Below, piece by piece: positions 1 through 4,071 of a stretch of DNA of 5,771 nt; positions within the stretch are counted from its first letter, which is position 1; the number at the start of each line of letters is the position of its first letter. Both the position numbers and the translations under genes were made by a program. The stretch lies in the NCBI GenBank assembly GCA_900768535.1, contig CAAGDE010000185.1, forward strand, positions 1 to 5,771, written 5' to 3'. Under the pieces are notes generated by a model that saw only the letters and a list, made by a program, of their open reading frames with translations, was not told where the DNA came from and ran no database searches. The DNA comes from Clostridia bacterium. GTDB taxonomy: Bacteria; Bacillota; Clostridia; Oscillospirales; CAG-272.

Positions 1-152
1 GCAAGCTCTTCTGTCGGAATAAGCATTATGCAACGTTTGTTTCCAATATATGCTGTTTGAAAATCATAACTTCCAGCGATATAAACAGGTAAAGAATCCT
101 GATGTTTCCATGCTTCACATTTTATAGAAATCCCGAATACGCTTGTAAGCAT
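1..152 (-). CDS. 5' part of an unrecognised protein gene, possibly a MarR-like/AbiEi-type regulator
   Basis: This is an open reading frame without stops, running from an ATG at 152 off the left edge, so only the first 50 codons are visible. The protein begins MLTSVFGISIKCEAWKHQDS and continues with a mixed beta-like stretch (LPVYIAGSYDF, then KRCIMLIPTEELA). It has no signal peptide or membrane segment. A second in-frame ATG lies at 161. The ribosome-binding site AAGGAGA lies at 162-168, which is 9 bases before the ATG at 152 but directly against the one at 161, so 152 is the likelier start. A strong promoter stands directly upstream. The N-terminus reminds me of clostridial MarR-like or AbiEi-type antitoxin regulators that precede a nucleotidyltransferase toxin. 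That resemblance is from memory and is not proved by any motif here. The AT-rich composition matches the island, not the backbone to the right. Confidence 0.6.
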   Translation of the reverse strand, partial: MLTSVFGISIKCEAWKHQDSLPVYIAGSYDFQTAYIGNKRCIMLIPTEEL

Positions 153-161
153 ATTTCTCAT

Positions 162-168
162 TCTCCTT
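162..168 (-). promoter_or_regulatory. ribosome-binding site that decides the start of the left-edge gene
   Basis: On the minus strand the sequence reads AAGGAGA, close to the perfect anti-16S match. It is 9 bases from the ATG at 152 and abuts the ATG at 161. This spacing favours initiation at 152. Confidence 0.7.
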
Positions 169-169
169 T

Positions 170-226
170 TAACTCAATTTGTTTTATTTTAACTTAGTCA
201 ATGTTATAAGTCAAGTTTTTGAGTTA
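170..226. repeat. inverted repeat flanking the promoter, with an inner direct repeat (possible operator)
   Basis: TAACTCAA at 170-177 is an exact inverted match to TTGAGTTA at 219-226. The two arms bracket both promoter boxes. Inside, AGTCAA occurs at 196-201 and again at 209-214, a 13-base period, with the second copy being the -35 box itself. This arrangement would suit a repressor or autoregulator. The arms are short and the DNA is AT-rich, so chance is a real alternative. Confidence 0.35.
186..214 (-). promoter_or_regulatory. vegetative (sigma-A type) promoter of the left-edge gene
   Basis: The -35 box TTGACT lies at 209-214 and the -10 box TAAAAT at 186-191, separated by exactly 17 bases (192-208). 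The gene starts about 35 bases downstream of the -10 box. The -35 box is embedded in the end of the truncated zinc-ribbon remnant. The promoter is flanked by an inverted repeat and contains a direct repeat, listed separately. Confidence 0.7.
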
Positions 227-419
227 TTTTAAATTTATATTTCCTTTTTCCGTGACATGCTAAAGTCGCTATCATCAGAAATAAAGGCTTAGTGAATGAC
301 TTATTCCACCATACTTTTTCATTTGAGCCGAAGGTAATATCATAAGGTGTAAGCGGTAAATTCTCCTCCGACCACTCCGAAACAAGCTCCGGGTGTACTT
401 CTGCCAAACTGTTATTCAT
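204..419 (-). pseudogene. truncated treble-clef/zinc-ribbon (DUF4379-type) protein remnant
   Basis: From the ATG at 419 the frame encodes MNNSLAEVHPELVSEWSEEN, then LPLTPYDITFGSNEKVWW. This is the characteristic opening of the DUF4379/probable zinc-ribbon repeat, where a SLA..HPEL..EW segment and a GSN.KVWW segment normally lead into a C-x-x-C-H-type metal-binding stretch. Here the family match stops after the second tryptophan, at about position 306. The remaining 33 residues are unrelated, and the expected cysteine pair and H-E-W segment are missing. Full-length members are usually several hundred residues with repeated modules, whereas this frame codes for 71. No good ribosome-binding site precedes the ATG, and a terminator lies between it and the ASCH gene. 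Its end overlaps the promoter of the left-edge gene. I infer a relic cut by deletion or recombination near 306. Family recognition is fairly firm. A short expressed protein is unlikely. Confidence 0.65.
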
Positions 420-497
420 AGTCAAACCGAGGCCTACTTGTGCTTAGAGTATATGAAGTTTTAGCTTTTGTCTTGTAGTTTACGAATATCCGAAAAT

Positions 498-540
498 CAA
501 AAAAGCCCTTTGAGAAAAGGATTTCTCCTCTCTCAAAGGG
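498..540 (-). terminator. intrinsic terminator of the ASCH-domain gene
   Basis: CCCTTTGAGA (506-515) and TCTCAAAGGG (531-540) form a perfect 10-base-pair stem with a 15-base loop. On the minus strand it is followed after one base by six T residues (complement of 499-504). It sits 43 bases past the stop codon of the ASCH gene, in the right orientation. Confidence 0.85.
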
Positions 541-583
541 AAAGTTGGCAAACTTGAATTTCATAAATTCACATATTAAGAAT

Positions 584-1045
584 TTAATTTACGTCTATTG
601 CCCTGTAAACTACTTTAAATTCCTCACAAAGAATACTTGTTTGTCCATTGAATTCAAGCTCTGTTTCTGCAAATTCTTCTGCAAAGAAATCTTCATGAAC
701 ATCTCTCCAGTATGCAAGACTTCGGTCTCCTTCCCCTTCCTTGTAAGCGTGTTCCTTTGATACTTCATCAAATGGAACCACTGTAGTCTTAGTGGTTTGA
801 ATAACACAAACTGCCTCATCCTTTGAGTTTAAAATAATACTATAATCACCCGACTGTGGTAATGGATCTTCTTCTCCTTCCATAAAATATAGATCATATG
901 CAGATGCAGTTGCAGTCTTAATTCCCGTTAATACAAGGTCTGCCAGCTGATCAGGTGCATCTCCAAATCCCCACGCCTTATAAGGAGTATCAATATCTAT
1001 ATTCTCTTTCTCGCAATATGCTTTCCATAATTCTTCTGCTCTCAT
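584..1045 (-). CDS. ASCH-domain protein (PUA-like fold, putative RNA-binding or RNA-processing)
   Basis: The gene encodes 153 residues, a normal length for the bacterial ASCH group. The diagnostic segment is TGIKTATASAYDLY at about residues 40-53, with the conserved G-x-K-T core (K43, T44). It is followed by a beta-rich middle (SGDYSIILNS, then AVCVIQTTKT at about 79-88), an E-G-E-G-D-R-S-L-A-Y-W block (about 103-113) and a final C-E-E-F-K-V-V-Y strand (140-147). ASCH domains share the PUA-like fold. One characterised member acts as a ribonuclease, and E. coli YqfB hydrolyses N4-acetylcytidine, so a role in RNA or modified-nucleoside metabolism is plausible, but the substrate is unknown. The protein is acidic, with no signal peptide or membrane segment, so it should be cytoplasmic. 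The start is supported by GGAG four bases before the ATG. The gene is monocistronic, with its own terminator at 498-540. Its AT-rich codon use matches the island and not mrnC next door. Confidence 0.88.
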   Translation of the reverse strand: MRAEELWKAYCEKENIDIDTPYKAWGFGDAPDQLADLVLTGIKTATASAYDLYFMEGEEDPLPQSGDYSIILNSKDEAVCVIQTTKTTVVPFDEVSKEHAYKEGEGDRSLAYWRDVHEDFFAEEFAETELEFNGQTSILCEEFKVVYRAIDVN

Positions 1046-1058
1046 AATTCTCCAATCT

Positions 1059-1074
1059 GCAAATCCCGATTTGC
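1059..1074 (-). promoter_or_regulatory. small perfect hairpin in the leader of the ASCH gene
   Basis: GCAAAT (1059-1064) and ATTTGC (1069-1074) form a perfect six-pair stem around a four-base loop. It ends only five bases upstream of the ASCH ribosome-binding site (1050-1053), so it would lie in the 5' untranslated RNA. It could be an operator or an RNA element affecting translation. It has no T-tract, so it is not a terminator. Confidence 0.35.
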
Positions 1075-1216
1075 ATAACAGCAGTCTAACATATGTTGAT
1101 AAAAAATACTACTGCCAAACTAAGGTCTACCAATTACTCTGATAGGCTCAGCTAACAAGCTTTTGAACTGGGACTACTTAATTTTCTAATTGTTTATGCA
1201 ATTCATAAAATGTATA

Positions 1217-1245
1217 ATTATACTGTCTTGATATTAGACACACAA
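1217..1245 (-). promoter_or_regulatory. candidate promoter upstream of the ASCH gene
   Basis: On the minus strand a perfect -10 box TATAAT (1217-1222) stands 17 bases from a weak -35 box TTGTGT (1240-1245). Transcription would run through about 165 bases of leader before the ASCH start at 1045. The -10 box is half of the palindrome GTATAATTATAC (1212-1223). A weaker, nearer alternative is TTGGCA at about 1110-1115 with TATGTT 19 bases on. Confidence 0.4.
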
Positions 1246-1294
1246 AGGTAAATAAGGGCATCGGCAAAGGAAAGGCAAAGGTTGCACGATGTTA

Positions 1295-1326
1295 CGCTCG
1301 CCGATTTCGCCCTCATCCGGCGAGCG
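1295..1326. repeat. GC-rich inverted repeat (hairpin) downstream of mrnC
   Basis: CGCTCGCCG (1295-1303) and CGGCGAGCG (1318-1326) are perfect nine-base inverted arms around a 14-base loop. It lies 43 bases past the mrnC stop. On the minus strand it has no T-run after the stem, so it is not a canonical intrinsic terminator. It could still slow polymerase, protect the 3' end of the transcript, or be a dispersed extragenic element. Confidence 0.5.
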
Positions 1327-1368
1327 CACCTTTCAAAACAAATGCTGTTTCCCGGTATCAACCCGCCG

Positions 1369-1755
1369 TCACGGCTCCTCCACCGGGTATGCCAGGCGGA
1401 AGAGCGTCTCCATGCGTTCGGTCTGCTCCGTGAGGTACAGGTAGGCAAACAGCACCTCCATTCCGGTTGCCAGCCGGTATTCGGCGGGGCTGGCGCTTTT
1501 GGGAACGTTCAGATGCCCCGAATTGCGCCCGCGCCGGTACCAGCGCGCCTCCTCCTCGGTCAGGTGCGGCAGGATCCGTTCCATTGCCGCCGCCTGCGCC
1601 CCCGCCCGGACGTAATCCAGCGCCGCACGGTTCAGGTGCCCCGCCGCAGACAGACCGCGTCCGACGGTCAGCTCCCGCCGCACGGCAAGCTCCAGCACGC
1701 TGTCTCCGAGGTACGCCAGCGCCGGAATGCTCATCTCATTCAGCCGGATTTCCAT
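1369..1755 (-). CDS. mrnC: Mini-ribonuclease III (Mini-III)
   Basis: This enzyme is a compact dimeric RNase III-type endonuclease without a double-stranded-RNA-binding domain. In Firmicutes it trims the 5' and 3' stalks of precursor 23S rRNA in the cytoplasm. The 128-residue product shows the family pattern. PALAYLGDSVLELAVRREL at about residues 11-29 carries the catalytic aspartate (D18) of the G-D-x-x-x-E signature. R-R-G-R-N at about 74-78 is followed by PKSASPAEYRLATGMEVLFA (85-104), whose glutamate E100 is the second metal-binding acid, and by the closing A-Y-L-Y-L-T helix. Length is slightly below the usual 130-145, with a short N-terminus and nothing essential missing. The start has AGGAG four bases upstream. 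It overlaps the end of the DUF1836 gene by 20 bases, implying co-transcription and perhaps translational coupling. Neighbours such as cysS, common beside mrnC elsewhere, are absent here. Confidence 0.93.
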   Translation of the reverse strand: MEIRLNEMSIPALAYLGDSVLELAVRRELTVGRGLSAAGHLNRAALDYVRAGAQAAAMERILPHLTEEEARWYRRGRNSGHLNVPKSASPAEYRLATGMEVLFAYLYLTEQTERMETLFRLAYPVEEP

Positions 1756-2395
1756 CGCTCTCCTGCTTCTTTGCCCTCGCGGGCTTCGTCTTCTTTTCTT
1801 CCTTCTCCCGCCGGAGCTCCTCGCGTTCCTTTTCCTCGGCGGTGCCGGGGTAATGATCCTCCAGGAGCGCCTGCGTGATGTTCTTCAAATAGGAGGAAAT
1901 GGAGGTCAGCGCCAAAAGGATAACCGCAAAGTCCTCCTCCTTTTCAATGTCCAGCCCCGCGCTCCGCAGAAAGATCCGGATGAACCGGCACGCGTTTTTC
2001 CGCTCGTACTGCTTGATCCCCAGGTAGCGCCGGTAAATGTCGGTCAGCATTTCGCCGTCAAAGCCGTCCACACGGTAAAGGTTCTGCAAAATCCGCTTGA
2101 TCTCCCCGATGGAGAGCGTGTTCTTCATTGCATACACCAACAGCATCTGCAAAAAATGCTCCTTGGTATATTTCTTCCCCTTGATCGGGGAAATCAGCCC
2201 GTCCTTGGAGTAGTTGTTGACCATGGTCTTGGTCAGCGCCCGATCGTAAAACCGCGGGGAGCCTTCGCGCAGCTTATCCGAGGCAAGACTGGTGATCTGA
2301 TCCAGGTAGAGATCGATTGCGGGAATCTCCTCCGGCAGCAGGTCGGTATCGTTCACCGCGTCCCGGATCAGCTCGTTGAGTTTTTTTTCGTCCAT
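1736..2395 (-). CDS. DUF1836 family protein, MerR-like helix-turn-helix putative regulator
   Basis: The product is 219 residues, beginning MDEKKLNELIRDAVNDTD. The N-terminal half holds the DUF1836 signature: a D-L-Y-L-D-Q-I-T-S segment (about 28-36) and then L-T-K-T-M-V-N-N-Y-S-K-D-G-L-I at about 54-68. The next segment, P-I-K-G-K-K-Y-T, resembles the winged helix of MerR-type DNA-binding domains, followed by a helical region to about 180. The C-terminal tail (about 186-211) is a highly charged E/K/R run. There is no membrane segment, so it should be cytoplasmic and may bind DNA. Its targets are unknown. The frame is open upstream to 2569, but that stretch is arginine-rich and overlaps the promoter. 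The ribosome-binding site AAGGA eight bases before 2395 fixes the start. It is the first gene of a two-gene unit with mrnC, suggesting a housekeeping or translation-linked role, which is inference from context only. Confidence 0.88.
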   Translation of the reverse strand: MDEKKLNELIRDAVNDTDLLPEEIPAIDLYLDQITSLASDKLREGSPRFYDRALTKTMVNNYSKDGLISPIKGKKYTKEHFLQMLLVYAMKNTLSIGEIKRILQNLYRVDGFDGEMLTDIYRRYLGIKQYERKNACRFIRIFLRSAGLDIEKEEDFAVILLALTSISSYLKNITQALLEDHYPGTAEEKEREELRREKEEKKTKPARAKKQESDGNPAE

Positions 2396-2541
2396 TCGCG
2401 CGTTCCTTTCTGTCTTTCCCGTATCATCCGGTGCCGGGCTTCGCCGATTCTGTTCCGCAGACCCGTTTCGGAGCATCCGTCTCCGTATCCGTATCGCAGA
2501 CCGCCACATTCGCGCCGCCCGGCACCGCTTGATGCGGTATT
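2396..2541 (-). promoter_or_regulatory. long leader of the DUF1836-mrnC transcript with short hairpins
   Basis: The predicted leader is about 145 bases. Near its 5' end, ACCGC and GCGGT pair around ATCAA (2525-2539 region). GGTAT and ATACC pair around GGA just before it, overlapping the start point. Further on there are repeated ATACGG units (around 2486-2497). I recognise no known riboswitch or T-box pattern. Regulation by the leader is possible but unproved. Confidence 0.35.
2404..2408 (-). promoter_or_regulatory. ribosome-binding site that decides the DUF1836 start
   Basis: On the minus strand AAGGA ends eight bases before the ATG at 2395. The family match also begins right at this ATG. 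It argues against the longer open frame reaching back to 2569. Confidence 0.7.
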
Positions 2542-2548
2542 CCATACC

Positions 2549-2577
2549 ATTATACAGGATTTCCGGCAAAAAATCAA
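2549..2577 (-). promoter_or_regulatory. strong sigma-A type promoter of the DUF1836-mrnC unit
   Basis: The -35 box TTGATT (2572-2577) and a perfect -10 box TATAAT (2549-2554) are separated by exactly 17 bases. TG directly precedes the -10 box. Transcription should begin near 2541, giving a leader of about 145 bases before the DUF1836 ATG. The terminator of the upstream unit lies just beyond, at 2610-2649, so this unit is insulated. Confidence 0.75.
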
Positions 2578-2609
2578 GAGGTTCCCCGCGATTTGATCAA
2601 ATAAAGACC

Positions 2610-2649
2610 GAAAAAAGAGGCATTTCCCTTCGAAAAAGCCTCTTTTTTC
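2610..2649. terminator. bidirectional intrinsic terminator ending the algI-DHHW unit
   Basis: GAAAAAAGAGGC (2610-2621) and GCCTCTTTTTTC (2638-2649) form a perfect 12-pair stem around a 16-base loop, with six T residues in the 3' arm on either strand. On the minus strand it lies 24 bases past the stop of the DHHW gene. No plus-strand gene needs it, so its working direction is minus. Confidence 0.88.
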
Positions 2650-2659
2650 TCATTTCAAT

Positions 2660-2678
2660 AATAAGAACAGTTCTTATT
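2660..2678. repeat. 19-base palindrome across the stop codon of the DHHW gene
   Basis: AATAAGAAC (2660-2668) and GTTCTTATT (2670-2678) are perfect nine-base arms around a single central base. The palindrome includes the TAA stop codon at 2674-2676 and lies only 10 bases from the terminator stem. With a one-base centre it is more like a protein-binding operator than an RNA hairpin. Confidence 0.5.
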
Positions 2679-4059
2679 TTAATATTCCTTCCATTTCGCT
2701 CAGCAGCCATGTGGACGAAATGGCGTTCATGTTGTTGAGGAACACCACTTTTCCGATGCCCTCCTGACGCACATATTCCGGCAGGGACTGATGCATCCGC
2801 TTGGAAAAGAAGCGGTAATCCGCAACATAGACCGTCTGGTACTGATCCACCAGGAAGGGGACGAAAGCGTTTCCGAAGGATTCCTTGACAATCAGAATTT
2901 TCGACCCGTCCCGCAGATTCGGGTTTTCGATGACCGACAGCGCGTTGTCGCCGGCAATGAAGCAGTTGTATTTCCAACGGGGTCCGTAGAAATATCCGTT
3001 CTCCGATCCGTTTCCGGTTTTGCGCTGGATGATCGGGTACTTCGTGGTGACAATCTCCTTTTGCGTTGCCTTGCCGTAGTCGGTCCAGTCCCAGACCGTC
3101 ATTTCATTCGTCGCATCCGGCTCCCAAGCCTCGACAAAATCCTCCTTCAGGCTCGCGCCTGTCGCCTTTGCCCAAAGGGAACCGCGGAAGCCGGTAAAGG
3201 TGTGCGATTTTCCCCAGCTGTTCAGCTCGCGCGGCGCGGTACCGCTCGCCTCGCAGAAGGCACGGTATGCCCGATAGGCTCCGCGCGCCGTCCAGTGATG
3301 GTCGGTGCGGAAATACAGATACTCATCGCGGTGTGCCTGCATTTCCGGCAGGACGGAAACCTTTCTGACGCCGTTTCCGATTTTTCCGTAGATCTTCGCA
3401 ATCGCCTCTTCCGCGTCCGACGCCCCGATGCTTTTCTGCTCCCCGCGGCTCATGTTGATTGCATAGGAGAGCGGCACCACAATGTCGTACAGCTCCACAT
3501 CCGGCATCAGCTCGTGCGCCCGGTTCAGCACCGCCGCATACCGGTTTGCCTTTTCCTCATTGTAAACGTAAATCTCAAATGCGCTGTCTTTTTTGATGTA
3601 CACACCGTCCGACGGCTGCTCGATTGACACATCGCCTTCGTCATCGCCGGGGGTTCCGGGTTCGGTGGTCGTTCCGCCCGGCTTGATGATGCGTGCCGTG
3701 CGGATTCCGTAAAGCTCCTCCAGGGCGTGCTGCATGGAAATCAGCCCGTCCCGCCCCGGAAAGGTATCGGCATACCAGGTGGTCACTGCGGAAAAGAAGG
3801 AGCCGTCCAGGAAGCCGTCCCAGGTAAAATCGGGGAACCGGGTCAGCTCCCGTCCTTCCGCTTCGGATTTCGTCGGACGGAGAAAGATCAGCAGTCCCAC
3901 CAGCGCGATAACCAGCATGGTGCCTGCAAAGCCGAGAATTTTTGCCACATCGGTCTTTTCCCGCGCCGTCAGCACGGTCTGCCGCTTCTGCGCTTTTTCG
4001 GTGATCGGGCTGCCCGTTTCCGGGGCTTGCTCCGTGCGTTCCGGTTGTTCTGTATGCAT
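2674..4059 (-). CDS. DHHW-family membrane-anchored protein, AlgJ/AlgX-like partner of the MBOAT acetyltransferase
   Basis: The 461-residue protein has a hydrophilic cytoplasmic N-terminus (about 1-38), one membrane-spanning segment at about 40-60 (start of ILGFAGTMLVIALVGLLIFL), and a long extracytoplasmic domain. A low-complexity Gly/Thr/Pro/acidic linker covers about 128-150. The family signature R-T-D-H-H-W-T lies at 251-257 (D253, H254, H255, W256). A second conserved block, K-E-S-F-G-N-A-F at 392-399, places S394 as the likely nucleophile, giving a Ser-Asp-His set as in SGNH-like AlgX/AlgJ enzymes. In such systems the exported domain helps transfer acetyl groups to a polysaccharide outside the membrane. 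The polymer here is unknown. The start is supported by GGAGG six bases upstream. Only 12 bases separate it from the algI stop, so the two are almost certainly one operon, closed by the terminator at 2610-2649. Assignment as an acetylation partner is inference from family and neighbour. Confidence 0.9.
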   Translation of the reverse strand: MHTEQPERTEQAPETGSPITEKAQKRQTVLTAREKTDVAKILGFAGTMLVIALVGLLIFLRPTKSEAEGRELTRFPDFTWDGFLDGSFFSAVTTWYADTFPGRDGLISMQHALEELYGIRTARIIKPGGTTTEPGTPGDDEGDVSIEQPSDGVYIKKDSAFEIYVYNEEKANRYAAVLNRAHELMPDVELYDIVVPLSYAINMSRGEQKSIGASDAEEAIAKIYGKIGNGVRKVSVLPEMQAHRDEYLYFRTDHHWTARGAYRAYRAFCEASGTAPRELNSWGKSHTFTGFRGSLWAKATGASLKEDFVEAWEPDATNEMTVWDWTDYGKATQKEIVTTKYPIIQRKTGNGSENGYFYGPRWKYNCFIAGDNALSVIENPNLRDGSKILIVKESFGNAFVPFLVDQYQTVYVADYRFFSKRMHQSLPEYVRQEGIGKVVFLNNMNAISSTWLLSEMEGILK

Positions 4060-4071
4060 ACGCGACCTCCG

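Larger units (their letters stand above)
1046..1368. other. intergenic region spanning the AT-rich to GC-rich boundary
   Basis: No gene is supported in this stretch; the frames across it are short and lack ribosome-binding sites. It holds the ASCH leader hairpin (1059-1074), a palindrome with promoter boxes on both strands (1190-1245), a direct repeat GGCAAAGG at 1263-1270 and 1274-1281, and a GC-rich hairpin (1295-1326) downstream of mrnC. Base composition switches from AT-rich to GC-rich at about 1250, between the promoter-like palindrome and the hairpin. Confidence 0.7.

Noticed and set aside
423..425. TTG start of the zinc-ribbon remnant
   Set aside because: The ATG at 417-419 fits the family N-terminus better, neither has a ribosome-binding site, and the gene is broken anyway.
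545..760. Plus-strand frame of 71 codons opposite the ASCH gene
   Set aside because: It is antisense to the ASCH coding sequence and has no ribosome-binding site.
1282..1878. Plus-strand frame of 198 codons opposite mrnC
   Set aside because: It is antisense to a firmly identified gene. Its composition is rich in Arg, Pro and Ser as expected of a GC-rich shadow, with no family match or ribosome-binding site.
2396..2569. 58-residue N-terminal extension of the DUF1836 protein
   Set aside because: The extension is arginine-rich, its first start lies inside the promoter, and a good ribosome-binding site with the family N-terminus sits at 2395.
1727..2596. Plus-strand frame of 289 codons opposite the DUF1836 gene
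   Set aside because: It is a shadow of the DUF1836 gene. It crosses that gene's promoter and leader, and its protein has no recognisable domain.
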